From: Flavobacterium sp. SLB02
GTDB lineage: Bacteria; Bacteroidota; Bacteroidia; Flavobacteriales; Flavobacteriaceae
Length of the DNA stretch: 64,000 nt
Direction of reading: 5' to 3'
Assembly: GCF_009664855.1 (NCBI RefSeq)
Contig: NZ_CP045928.1
Coordinates: 3,877,195-3,941,194, forward strand
The notes under the pieces are model-generated. The model saw only the letters and a program-made list of their open reading frames with translations, made no database searches and was not told the origin of the DNA. The translations under genes were made by a program, and so were the position numbers. Shown in pieces: positions 18,877 to 27,357 of this stretch. Numbering within the stretch: the stretch's first letter is position 1; each line of letters begins with the position of its first letter.

Positions 18877-19203
18877 ATGAAACGAGATATATTTCAGGCT
18901 ATTGCTGACCCAACCCGCAGGGCTATTTTAGTACTGGTTGCTACAAATGCATTAACACCCAACGCTATTGCAGAGCAATTTAATACGACAAGACAAGCCG
19001 TTTCTAAACACATCAAAATTCTTAATGAATGCGACTTATTAGCAGAAAAAAAAATAGGTCGGGAGATCTATTATCAACTCAAAATAGACAAAATGAAAGA
19101 AGTCGACAAATGGTTAGCGCAATTTAAAGAAATCTGGGAAAACCGTTTCAGTCAGCTTGATCAGGTATTAATGAATCTAAAATCTAAAGAAAATGAAATC
19201 TAA
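18877..19203 (+). CDS. ArsR-family transcriptional regulator
   Basis: With the ATG at 18877 the protein is 108 residues, the usual size. An upstream TTG frame adds eight residues but would start inside the leader. The winged helix-turn-helix spans about residues 5-80: FQAIADPTRRAILVLVATNA, then QFNTTRQAVSKHIKIL as recognition helix. There is no CxC metal site, so it belongs to the SRPBCC-linked subgroup, not to metal sensors. Its 3' end overlaps the next gene by 11 nt. It probably represses its own operon through the operator at 18819-18856. Confidence 0.9.
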   Translation: MKRDIFQAIADPTRRAILVLVATNALTPNAIAEQFNTTRQAVSKHIKILNECDLLAEKKIGREIYYQLKIDKMKEVDKWLAQFKEIWENRFSQLDQVLMNLKSKENEI

Positions 19204-19693
19204 TCTTTTAATGAATTTTTCCGTGAATAAAGAAACCATCACGGTAAATATAAAACGTGAGTTCAATGCATCGCTTGCTAATGTTTGGTCGGCCTGGACA
19301 GAAACTGAAATTTTAGATCAATGGTGGGCTCCTGCTCCATTCACCTCTAAAACAAAACGTATGGATTTTACAGAAGGCGGACATAGATTGTACGCCATGG
19401 TTGGGCCTGAAAATCAGGAACGATGGGGTATTCTTGATTATACCTCGATTTCTCCGAAGACCAATTTTAAATATTCTTCTACTTTTTGCGATTCTGAAGG
19501 TAACCCGGATTCAATTTTTGGGAGTTCTTACTGGAGTGTCAATTTCTCCGAACAAGGAGATTCAGTAATTGTTGATATTGAAATCAAACGCGATAGCTTA
19601 TCTGATTTAGAAAAAATAATAGAAATGGGCTTTAAAGAAGGATTTACAAGCACTATGGAAAGTTTGGATAAAATCCTTGAAGCAAAAAAATAA
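19193..19693 (+). CDS. SRPBCC (AHSA1-like) domain protein, copy 1
   Basis: A 166-residue START/AHSA1-fold protein. KREFNASLANVWSAWTE is the first strand-helix unit of the family, WWAPAPF the usual hydrophobic motif, and EKIIEMGFKEGFTSTMESLD the long C-terminal helix. Such proteins bind hydrophobic ligands in a helix-grip cavity; ligands are mostly unknown. ArsR-AHSA1 pairs are common and thought to form a sensing unit. Translation is coupled to arsR by overlap. The next gene is a tandem paralogue. Confidence 0.88.
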   Translation: MKSNLLMNFSVNKETITVNIKREFNASLANVWSAWTETEILDQWWAPAPFTSKTKRMDFTEGGHRLYAMVGPENQERWGILDYTSISPKTNFKYSSTFCDSEGNPDSIFGSSYWSVNFSEQGDSVIVDIEIKRDSLSDLEKIIEMGFKEGFTSTMESLDKILEAKK

Positions 19694-19721
19694 ACAGTGC
19701 AATAAGACAAGTAAAATAGTA

Positions 19722-19743
19722 ATGAATTTAAAATCTTAAGAAA
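19722..19743 (+). repeat. Duplicated arsR tail
   Basis: The sequence from 19722 repeats the last coding bases of arsR (19171 onward) with only two mismatches over 30 nt, so the tandem duplication of the SRPBCC gene began inside arsR. The reading here is MNLKS then a stop, with no function as protein. Confidence 0.75.
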
Positions 19744-20241
19744 ATGAAATCTAACTTATTAATGAATTTTACTGTAAACAAAAAAACCAGTACGGTAAAT
19801 GTAAAACGTGAGTTCAATGCATCACTTGCCAATGTTTGGTCGGCCTGGACAGAAGCTGAAATTTTAGATCAATGGTGGGCTCCCGCTCCATGGAAATCTA
19901 AAACAAAACATATGGAATTTAAAACAGGAGGTCAAAGACTCTACGCGATGGTTGGTCCTCAAGGCGAAGAACATTGGGCTTTGGCTGATTTTACGTCGAT
20001 AACTCCAAAGACTAATTTTAAATATCTGGACGCTTTTTGCGATAGCGAAGGGAATTTAAACAATGATTTTCCGCGTTCTGACTGGGATGTCAATTTTTCA
20101 GAACAAGGCGATAGTACTTTTGCAGACATCGCCATTAAACACGAAAACCTATCCGATTTAGAGAAGATGATCGAAATGGGATTCAAAGAAGGTTTTACCA
20201 TTGCTCTGGAAGGTCTGGACAAAGTTTTTGCTTCGAAATAA
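19744..20241 (+). CDS. SRPBCC (AHSA1-like) domain protein, copy 2
   Basis: This 165-residue protein is roughly two-thirds identical by eye to the preceding one, with the same WSAWTEAEILDQWWAPAPW motif and C-terminal helix. The 5' third is almost identical at DNA level, while the ligand-facing middle has diverged (for example YLDAFCDSEGNLNNDF against YSSTFCDSEGNPDSIF). It likely binds a different ligand. It is 50 bp after copy 1 and ends before a clear terminator. Confidence 0.88.
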   Translation: MKSNLLMNFTVNKKTSTVNVKREFNASLANVWSAWTEAEILDQWWAPAPWKSKTKHMEFKTGGQRLYAMVGPQGEEHWALADFTSITPKTNFKYLDAFCDSEGNLNNDFPRSDWDVNFSEQGDSTFADIAIKHENLSDLEKMIEMGFKEGFTIALEGLDKVFASK

Positions 20242-20271
20242 AATAAATTCGCCTAGTGAAGATCGAAAAAG

Positions 20272-20306
20272 ATGCGTAAGATTCTATAATTTACGCATTT
20301 TTTTTT
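20272..20306 (+). terminator. Terminator of the arsR-SRPBCC operon
   Basis: ATGCGTAA at 20272-20279 pairs with TTACGCAT at 20291-20298, followed by eight or more T residues. Confidence 0.88.
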
Positions 20307-20366
20307 GAGACACAATTAAAAAGAAACTTTTACGGTTTCCCGTAATGAAAACCAATTTTTAGCCAT

Positions 20367-20374
20367 TATATTTG
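20367..20374 (+). promoter_or_regulatory. Putative -7 box
   Basis: TATATTTG matches the consensus exactly and lies 34 nt before the ATG of the outer-membrane barrel gene. Confidence 0.5.
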
Positions 20375-20408
20375 GGCTTTAAAATATAAAAACAAACCCA
20401 AATTTTTA

Positions 20409-21638
20409 ATGAAAAAACCAATTTTACTCCTTGTTCTTACCCTTTTTCTTAGTATTAATTGTTATTCGCAAGTAGTTTTCGAAAACGGATACTTCATAGA
20501 TCCAACTAATAAAAAGACTGACTGTCTAATTGAAAATTTAGACTGGAAAAACACACCTCTTAATTTTAGATATAAGCTACCAGGAAGTGACGATATCATT
20601 ACAGCAGACCTTAAAGCTATAAAAGAATTTGCCATTGCCGGAGAAAGCAAATATCTTAGAACTTCAGTAAAAATCGACCGATCTTCAAAATTTATAGAAG
20701 AAATGAGTACAGAAAAAAATCCGATTTTCAAGGAAGAAACTTTATTGCTAAAAGTACTTATTGAAGGAAAAGCATCTCTGTATTTGTATGACGAAGGAAG
20801 CTTAACTCGTTTCTTTTATAAAGTTAATGGCAGCGAAATAAAACAGTTGGTGTACAAACCTTACTTAGTAAACGAAAATTCTTCTGTTGCTAAGAATAAT
20901 TATTTCAGAGAACAACTTTTTATCGATCTGAAATGTGACAATATACTTCAAAGAGAATATGAAAATTTGAACTACGATCGCCGAGGCCTTTTAAAATTAT
21001 TTGTAAAATACAATAAATGCAGTGATACGAATTTTACCGAATTTGAAAAAAAAGAAAAAAAAGATTTGTTTAACTTAACTGTGAGACCCCGATTAAATAG
21101 CAGCTTATTATCAATGAGTAGTTCTAATGTAGACTTTTATAACGTGAAATTTGATTCTAAATCAAATATAGGTGTTGGTCTTGAAGCAGAGTTTATTTTT
21201 CCATTTAACAGAAATAAATGGGCATTAATCGTAGAACCGACTTATCAATACTATAAAAACGAAAAAACAAAAGAAACTACTTCTTTACTAGGAGGACAAG
21301 TAACAGCAAAAGTTGATTACAAGTCAATTGAATTACCAATAGGTTTAAGACATTACTTTTTTCTTAAAAATGATTCTAAGATATTTATAAATGCATCTTA
21401 TCTCGTTGATTTTGCTTTAAATTCAAAAATTGAATTGTTTCGAAAAGATGGCTCATCAATAAATTCTCTTGATGTTAAATCCCGTAGCACTCTAGCTTTA
21501 GGAGTTGGCGGAAAACTTCACGATAAGTACAGCATAGAGCTCAGATATATAATTGACCGAAGTATTGTAAAAGATTACATCTTTGTAAATTCCTCATTCT
21601 CGACAGCATCACTGATACTAGGATATTCCTTTTTTTAA
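20409..21638 (+). CDS. Outer-membrane beta-barrel protein, PorT-like C-terminal half
   Basis: This 409-residue protein has a signal peptide ending at NCYSQ (about residue 21). The first half is a beta-rich domain, beginning with NGYFIDPTNKKTDCLIENLD, of a type I have seen in many flavobacterial surface proteins. The second half alternates hydrophobic and polar strands, with aromatic ends and a C-terminal phenylalanine (GYSFF), as in porin-like barrels of the PorT family. It probably resides in the outer membrane. It has its own promoter and terminator. Confidence 0.75.
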   Translation: MKKPILLLVLTLFLSINCYSQVVFENGYFIDPTNKKTDCLIENLDWKNTPLNFRYKLPGSDDIITADLKAIKEFAIAGESKYLRTSVKIDRSSKFIEEMSTEKNPIFKEETLLLKVLIEGKASLYLYDEGSLTRFFYKVNGSEIKQLVYKPYLVNENSSVAKNNYFREQLFIDLKCDNILQREYENLNYDRRGLLKLFVKYNKCSDTNFTEFEKKEKKDLFNLTVRPRLNSSLLSMSSSNVDFYNVKFDSKSNIGVGLEAEFIFPFNRNKWALIVEPTYQYYKNEKTKETTSLLGGQVTAKVDYKSIELPIGLRHYFFLKNDSKIFINASYLVDFALNSKIELFRKDGSSINSLDVKSRSTLALGVGGKLHDKYSIELRYIIDRSIVKDYIFVNSSFSTASLILGYSFF

Positions 21639-21653
21639 AAAAGCTTTATATTG

Positions 21654-21684
21654 TCCCATTCTTTACAGAATGGGATTTTTTTTT
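21654..21684 (+). terminator. Intrinsic terminator
   Basis: TCCCATTCT at 21654-21662 pairs perfectly with AGAATGGGA at 21667-21675, with a four-base loop and a T9 tail. Confidence 0.92.
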
Positions 21685-21814
21685 AATTTCAATCATTGCA
21701 AAACAGATCCCAAAATTAAATTAAATTTTAATTTGTATTTTCGTGTAGCAGAAAATATTATATCCAACTGCGAGTCTCGCAAACTGCAAAGTATTTACCC
21801 TTTGAAAAAATAAT

Positions 21815-22378
21815 ATGACCAACATACAAACGCTTTATCAAAAAGCAATAAAATTCGCTTCAAAAAGACACGCAGATATCAATCAACTAATTCCGGGAAC
21901 GAACTTACCTTACGTTGTTCATTTAAGCAATGTAGCGATGGAAATTTTGACTGCTTCACAAAACACAAAAGAGTTCAATGCTGAATTTGCTGTTCAGGTG
22001 GCATTACTTCACGACATTTTAGAAGATACCAATACCTCATTTGAAGAACTTTCTCAAGAGTTTAGTCCAGAAATTGCGCAGGCTGTTTTAGCATTGACAA
22101 AAAATGCCGAAATTCCAAAAGAAAACAGAATGGCCGACAGCTTACATCGCATCAAACAATTATCAAAAGAAGTTTGGGCTGTAAAACTGGCGGACAGAAT
22201 AACAAACCTGCAAACTCCACCGCAACTTTGGGGCATAGAAAAAATCAGTGCATACCAAAAAGAAGCGATTCAGATAGCTGATGCTTTAAAAGGCAGTAAC
22301 GATTTTTTAGAAAAAAGACTTCAGGAAAAAATTGCCGATTATTTACAATACTGTGTTACCTCTCATAACCAAAACTAG
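21815..22378 (+). CDS. HD-domain protein, small (p)ppGpp hydrolase-like (MESH1 type)
   Basis: This 187-residue protein is a stand-alone HD domain of the RelA/SpoT hydrolase kind. His36, His66-Asp67 and Asp127 are in the positions of the metal ligands. Glu70-Asp71 gives the ED motif of ppGpp hydrolases (LLHDILEDT), and Asn131 in KLADRITNL completes the set. There is no synthetase, TGS or ACT domain. By analogy with MESH1 it could hydrolyse (p)ppGpp or NADPH; a different nucleotide is possible. It has no partner gene nearby. Confidence 0.82.
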   Translation: MTNIQTLYQKAIKFASKRHADINQLIPGTNLPYVVHLSNVAMEILTASQNTKEFNAEFAVQVALLHDILEDTNTSFEELSQEFSPEIAQAVLALTKNAEIPKENRMADSLHRIKQLSKEVWAVKLADRITNLQTPPQLWGIEKISAYQKEAIQIADALKGSNDFLEKRLQEKIADYLQYCVTSHNQN

Positions 22379-22446
22379 ACAAAAAAGATAAATTTTAATC
22401 TTTAAACCTATTATGAGAAATCATACTGGATATAAAATACCACAAA

Positions 22447-23319
22447 ATGAATAAAATTATTGCCTTTACATTATTATTTTTTACCTCAACAATTTCCTTT
22501 AGTCAAACCAATAAATCTAAATCAGCAGATACGATTAAACCTTTTGTATTAGGTGTTATAGACGAAATACAATCGAAAGAACTGGGCGAAAAAAGAATCC
22601 TGAATATTTATCTGCCTGATGGTTATAAACCGGAAGATATGACAAAGTATCCTGTAATTTATTTATTAGACGGCTCAGCAGATGAAGACTTTATTCATAT
22701 TGCTGGTTTGGTTCAGTTTAATAGTTTTGAATGGATCAATCAGGTGCCTAAATCAATTGTGGTGGGCATTGCAACGGTCGACAGAAGAAGAGATTTTACT
22801 TTCCCGACCACTATCGAAAAAGATCAAAAACGTTTTGCCACTTCTGGACATTCAGATAAATTTATTGCTTTTATCGAAAAAGAATTACAGCCTTTTATCG
22901 ATAAAAAATACAAAACAAATGATTCTAAAACCATTATAGGGCAATCGTTAGGTGGATTATTAGAAACCGAAATCTTATTAAAGAAACCAACGCTCTTTAA
23001 TAAATACGTTATTGTGAGCCCAAGCATTTGGTGGAATAATGGTTCTATTTTAAAGCTAGACAGTGCAATTTTTCAGGAGAGTTTTAATCAAAAAACTGCG
23101 ATTTATATCGCTGTTGGTAAAGAAGGCCTTACTCCTACCGAAATCCCGAGAGTGATGGAAGTAGATGCTAATTTACTAGCCGAAAAAATTAAGGCATCAA
23201 AAAGCAAAAACATAAAAGTTTATTTTGATTATTTCCCTCTCGAAAATCATGGTACTATTTTGCATCCGGCAGTTTCAAATTCTTTCAAATTCTTTTATCC
23301 AATAAAAGAAAAAGAATAA
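22447..23319 (+). CDS. Exported alpha/beta-hydrolase (siderophore-esterase-like)
   Basis: A 290-residue protein with signal peptide ending FSQ (about residue 20). The nucleophile is Ser167 in IGQSLGG, and the catalytic His is probably in LENHGTI near residue 268. The overall pattern (ILNIYLPDGYKP, YPVIYLLDG) matches the D-esterase/IroE/Fes-like family, which cleaves trilactone siderophores or other esters in the periplasm. No siderophore genes are adjacent, so the substrate is uncertain. Confidence 0.85.
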   Translation: MNKIIAFTLLFFTSTISFSQTNKSKSADTIKPFVLGVIDEIQSKELGEKRILNIYLPDGYKPEDMTKYPVIYLLDGSADEDFIHIAGLVQFNSFEWINQVPKSIVVGIATVDRRRDFTFPTTIEKDQKRFATSGHSDKFIAFIEKELQPFIDKKYKTNDSKTIIGQSLGGLLETEILLKKPTLFNKYVIVSPSIWWNNGSILKLDSAIFQESFNQKTAIYIAVGKEGLTPTEIPRVMEVDANLLAEKIKASKSKNIKVYFDYFPLENHGTILHPAVSNSFKFFYPIKEKE

Positions 23320-23359
23320 AAAGTATTTTAAGATTTATCGAAAGACAAAATTTACAACA

Positions 23360-24046
23360 ATGAAAAGTATACAGGAAAATAAATTAGACAATCCGGTTTG
23401 GAATTCACTTTCAGAAATTCATAAAGGATTTGTCACAGATTATAAGGGAACCAAATTTTACAATCCCGATTATTGCCCTTTTGGAGGTTTTATAAATTCC
23501 CAAAGCACTTTAGATGCATCAGATCAATATGCAGTATTAGCAGAAAATTTCTTTATTGTTGGAGAAAAACCTCAAATAGCTAATTCACTAAAAATTGTAA
23601 AAGAATTAGTTTGCCTGCAAATGATTATTTACAATAAAATAGAAGTATCAATAACTGAAGACATTGTAAAACTTACCCAAGAAAATAATGATCAATTGGT
23701 GCATTTGGTCAACTTAGTGCAACCGGGATATTTTAAAAACAAAACTGCTTCATTAGGCAATTATTATGGAATTTTTAAACAAAAGCAATTGGTTGCTATA
23801 ACAGGCGAGCGCATGAAGATGAATGATTTTACAGAGGTCAGTGCTATTATTACCCATCCCGATCATACGGGAAAAGGCTATGCAAAACAATTAATTGCTC
23901 ATTGTGTCAATAACATTTTTAGCGAAAATAAAACTCCGTATTTACATGTAGTGGAAAGTAATATAGGAGCAATTGCCCTATATGAAAAACTGGGTTTTGT
24001 AACGAGAAGAAAAATGAGTTTTTGGAATATTTCTAAGAATCAGTAA
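23360..24046 (+). CDS. GNAT-family acetyltransferase
   Basis: In this 228-residue protein the C-terminal half is the GNAT core: VSAIITHPDHTGKGYAKQLI contains the acetyl-CoA loop (near residues 160-176), and NIGAIALYEKLGFVTRRKM the last strand-helix. The N-terminal half lacks the loop and may be a diverged second GNAT lobe, as in FR47-like proteins. The acceptor is unknown. A terminator follows. Confidence 0.85.
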   Translation: MKSIQENKLDNPVWNSLSEIHKGFVTDYKGTKFYNPDYCPFGGFINSQSTLDASDQYAVLAENFFIVGEKPQIANSLKIVKELVCLQMIIYNKIEVSITEDIVKLTQENNDQLVHLVNLVQPGYFKNKTASLGNYYGIFKQKQLVAITGERMKMNDFTEVSAIITHPDHTGKGYAKQLIAHCVNNIFSENKTPYLHVVESNIGAIALYEKLGFVTRRKMSFWNISKNQ

Positions 24047-24061
24047 AGCTATAAATTCAAT

Positions 24062-24108
24062 AAAAAAAGGAGCTGAAATTGATTGTATAGATTTCTACTC
24101 CTTTTTTT
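24062..24108 (+). terminator. Intrinsic terminator
   Basis: AAAAAAAGGAG at 24062-24072 pairs with CTCCTTTTTTT at 24098-24108. It is symmetrical and could act in both directions. Confidence 0.75.
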
Positions 24109-24326
24109 ATCTACTGGTATTCAGCATGGATACTTTTTTTCAGATCACGGCCTATAATTTATTTCAAACAACATCAACTAAATATTCTGGTCTATAAATA
24201 ATATTAGAGTTTTTTTTTGTTGGTAAAGCGCTTTATAATCCCGTAATTTAAGATAGAAAAATCGCTGAATCAATAGGCGCAAAACAGATTAATTAGTAAT
24301 TTTATATCTCAATGTTAATACTTAAA

Positions 24327-24688
24327 ATGATGAAAAAAAATATCATTATCTGTATAATTAGGAATCTCGGTAAGTGCTCAAACCGCTAATCAACTTATAG
24401 AAATGGCAATTGGTAAAATGGACTAAAAAAGGAAAAGAAAAAAATATTCAGCAATATTATAAAACAGATCAGCTTTACCAGGTTTTCAGGGAAAATGGGG
24501 ATTTTGAAAGTTTGGTCAGAGATGAATCTCACAAAGCAAAATGAAAACTATCTAAGGACAATTCTGAACTTACCATTATGGCCATTTTAATGCCTGTAAA
24601 ATTTTCTGTTGATTGTTTTGACTCTAATAAACGTGCGATTACAACCCCAGAAATAGGAACTTTTGAGTATAAAAAAGTCAGTGAATAA
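24327..24688 (+). pseudogene. Decayed gene for a small secreted protein
   Basis: The start MMKKNIIICII reads into a signal-peptide-like GISVSAQTANQLIEMAIGK only after a frameshift. A second frameshift near 24417 leads to KWTKKGKEKNIQQYYKTDQL and VFRENGDFESLVRDE. A TGA interrupts that frame at about 24542, and the rest continues open to VSE and a TAA at 24686-24688. Joined, it would encode roughly 120 residues of an exported protein of unknown family. The flanking 24109-24326 holds no gene. Confidence 0.7.
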
Positions 24689-24714
24689 ATTATTAACTCT
24701 TATTAGTTTTAGAC

Positions 24715-25083
24715 ATGACATTAAACAAACAAACTGTAAATGAATACATGGACGCTTTTAGAGTAAGCGATCATCAAAGAATACTTGCCTGTCTCACCGA
24801 GGATGTCATTTGGGAAATGCCGGGTATTTACCAACATGTTGGTAAGGAAGCTTTTGATAAAGAAATCGAGAATGATAATTTTGTTGGAAGTCCTACCATT
24901 CAGATTATAAAATTGATAGAGCAAAATAATATTGTCATTGCAGAAGGTGCCGTGCAAGGTAATATGAAAAACGGAAATATACTGGATGCCGTTTTTTGTG
25001 ATGTTTTTGAAATGGAAACAGGAAAAATAAAGAAGTTAACTTCGTATTTAATGTCCAGAAATGCCAGTTTAAAATTTGAATAA
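24715..25083 (+). CDS. NTF2-like / SnoaL-like protein
   Basis: A 122-residue cone-shaped-fold protein. VNEYMDAFRVSDHQRILACL then EDVIWEMPGIYQHVGKEAFD at about residues 5-50 is the classic SnoaL-like beginning. C-terminal FCDVFEMETGKIKKLTSYLM is the matching strand pair. Members include isomerases, hydrolases and binding proteins; no substrate can be assigned. It sits 26 bp after the pseudogene. Confidence 0.82.
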   Translation: MTLNKQTVNEYMDAFRVSDHQRILACLTEDVIWEMPGIYQHVGKEAFDKEIENDNFVGSPTIQIIKLIEQNNIVIAEGAVQGNMKNGNILDAVFCDVFEMETGKIKKLTSYLMSRNASLKFE

Positions 25084-25671
25084 AATTAATCTTAATAACT
25101 GAAAAGATTCATCAAGTTTTCCACTAAAAGCACTGGATTATGACCCTGAGATTCTCACAGAATTTAACATGCGAAATACTTACCCACCCTCTTAAGGCTG
25201 CTGATGCACTGACTCTGAAACCTTACCCTTAAACCCTTGCAATTCTTCCAGCAAGAAAACGCCATTATAGCCCACCTGTTTTTTTTGCTAGGCTCAAGGC
25301 TACTTCCTGCATTCAGAACTGACAAATTTAAAGAGTGTGATGCGATTGTGGAAAAAATGGCTCTCTTTAAATCTAAAGTAGCTACACACTTCAATATTAG
25401 CAGTTTCTTTAATGCTTTTAATTGAAAAAAAACTTCAAAACCGTACTGTTCGATATTTTTACAAACTAGAAATGATGAAATTTTGGTAGCATAAAGGCTA
25501 AAAGGTAGCCTAACATTGCAATAAAACCAGTATTTATGCCTATCTTGCGAAAATATCATCAATTTCTGTTGATAATTTCGATTTCTAATCCTGGAAATCT
25601 TCTGCAATTGATTTTGCATCTTTTTAATAGCTGAAATTTACTATCAGCGTAAATAATCTAAAATTTAAAAA
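25084..25671. other. Gene-poor, apparently decayed region
   Basis: No convincing gene lies in these 588 bp. Long frames exist on both strands (minus 25164-25619, plus 25237-25425), but neither has a recognisable motif. The plus frame around 25190-25330 is somewhat GC-richer and reads HPLKAADALTLKP and IVEKMALFKSKVATHF, which could be a broken gene. The identity is not established. Confidence 0.4.
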
Positions 25672-26106
25672 ATGGAATTTAAATTAATTAATCCAATTTC
25701 TGGAGACGACGTAACCTATACATCAAAAATAATTGCCACTTTTTTACATACCCACTTAGAAGAGTATGGAGACGAAATAGAAGATATTCTAAAAGCTATT
25801 GCTTATGCCATGAATCCTGATAAGGGCGGTAATATCGTTATTGGTCTGGAGAACGATAAAATTGTTGGAGCTGTAGTTTTAAACAATACCGGAATGAAGG
25901 ATTATATTCCTGAAAACATTCTGGTTTATATTGCTGTTGACAATTCTGAAAGGGGAAAAGGTTATGGAAAAAAACTAATGGAAAAAGCAATTTCTGTAGT
26001 CGAAGGAAATATTGCACTACATGTAGAACCGGACAATCCTGCGAAAGGATTATATGAAAAACTGGGCTTTACAAATAAATATCTCGAAATGCGTTTAGTA
26101 AGATAA
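25672..26106 (+). CDS. GNAT-family N-acetyltransferase
   Basis: A complete 144-residue GNAT domain. ILVYIAVDNSERGKGYGKKL holds the acetyl-CoA pyrophosphate loop (RGKGYGKK at about residues 95-102). DNPAKGLYEKLGFTNKYLEM is the C-terminal signature. It ends 36 bp before a racemase gene and is likely in the same operon. This suggests that the acceptor is an amino acid or amine made or used by the racemase (inference). Confidence 0.86.
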   Translation: MEFKLINPISGDDVTYTSKIIATFLHTHLEEYGDEIEDILKAIAYAMNPDKGGNIVIGLENDKIVGAVVLNNTGMKDYIPENILVYIAVDNSERGKGYGKKLMEKAISVVEGNIALHVEPDNPAKGLYEKLGFTNKYLEMRLVR

Positions 26107-26142
26107 TCGCAAATTCACTAATTCAATAAAAAATAAAGCCTA

Positions 26143-27216
26143 ATGGCATTCATAAAATTATATAGAAAGAAATTAAAAGAAAACTACAACTTCCTGGATT
26201 CAATTTTTGAATCTAAAAATATTCAATGGGGAGTTGTCTCCAAACTTTTATGTGGAAACAAATTGTACTTAAAAGAGATTATCTCATTGGGAGTTAAAGA
26301 AATACATGATTCAAGAGTTAGTAATCTAAAGAAAATTAAAGCTCTCGATCCTAGTATTCAGACTGTATATATAAAACCGCCCGCTAAACGAAGTATCGCT
26401 AATATTGTAAGATATGCTGATGTAAGTTTTAATACTGAATTCTATACGATTCAACTCCTTTCAGAAGAAGCCCAAAAGCAAAACAAAGTGCATAAAATCA
26501 TTATTATGATCGAAATGGGAGATTTGCGAGAAGGTGTTATGGGCGAAGATTTAATCGAATTTTACGGAAAAATTATTAGTATGCCCAACATCGAAATTCG
26601 GGGAATTGGTACGAATTTAAATTGCCTTAGCGGCGTGATGCCAACCCAGGATAAGCTAATACAATTGAGTTTGTACAAACAACTTATTGAGGCTAAATTT
26701 AATATTACAATTCCGTGGGTTTCTGGCGGGACATCTGTTGCTATACCTTTACTTTTAAAGAATGCCCGACCAATGGCTGTAAATCATTTTCGAATTGGTG
26801 AAGCATTGTTTTTTGGAAAGGATTTATTTACCGGAGAAACTATCAAAGGTATGCACAATGATGTTTTTAAACTTTTTGCTGAAATTATCGAGATAACCAA
26901 AAAACCGGACGTACCAACTGGAGAGCTAGGTGAAAATGTGGCTGGAAATAGTTTTTCTATGCAAGAAATCGAGAACTTTGGAGGAACCTCATTACGCGCT
27001 ATTCTAGATGTTGGATTACTGGACATGCAACCGCAGTATCTGGAAGCTGTCGATGAGAACATCACAATCGTAGATGCCAGTTCTGATATGCTGGTAATTG
27101 ACATTTCATCTTCAACACAAAAATATAAAGTGGGTGATTTAATCTCTTTTAATATTAAATACATGGGCGCTTTGTACTTGCTGAATTCAAATTATATTGA
27201 TAAAAATATCGAGTAA
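26143..27216 (+). CDS. Fold-III PLP amino-acid racemase (alanine/ornithine racemase family)
   Basis: This 357-residue protein has the alanine-racemase-type barrel with PLP lysine Lys34 in WGVVSKLLCGN. Its lower similarity to Alr and the motifs IEMGDLREGV and WVSGGTSVAIP place it in the alanine/ornithine racemase (OrrA/YhfX-like) group. A C-terminal beta domain follows residue 240. It should interconvert D- and L-forms of an amino acid; the substrate is not evident. It is preceded by a GNAT gene. A short GC-rich stretch (GAGCGGGTTTGCGG) downstream at about 27281 is not a convincing terminator. Confidence 0.82.
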   Translation: MAFIKLYRKKLKENYNFLDSIFESKNIQWGVVSKLLCGNKLYLKEIISLGVKEIHDSRVSNLKKIKALDPSIQTVYIKPPAKRSIANIVRYADVSFNTEFYTIQLLSEEAQKQNKVHKIIIMIEMGDLREGVMGEDLIEFYGKIISMPNIEIRGIGTNLNCLSGVMPTQDKLIQLSLYKQLIEAKFNITIPWVSGGTSVAIPLLLKNARPMAVNHFRIGEALFFGKDLFTGETIKGMHNDVFKLFAEIIEITKKPDVPTGELGENVAGNSFSMQEIENFGGTSLRAILDVGLLDMQPQYLEAVDENITIVDASSDMLVIDISSSTQKYKVGDLISFNIKYMGALYLLNSNYIDKNIE

Positions 27217-27357
27217 AAGAAGATCACCATTTTAATTGCAAATCATCTTCATTGCAAATCATAGATTTATAATCGAGAAAAGAGCGGGTTTGCGGTTTTT
27301 TATTACATTTAAAACTGTTATTTAAATAATTATTAATTTCTCTTTACAAAAACGAAG

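Noticed and set aside
25164..25619. 151-codon frame on the minus strand
   Set aside because: No motif, unusual residue composition (many Cys, Arg, Ser), and it overlaps another frame on the plus strand. It looks like a chance open frame in decayed DNA.
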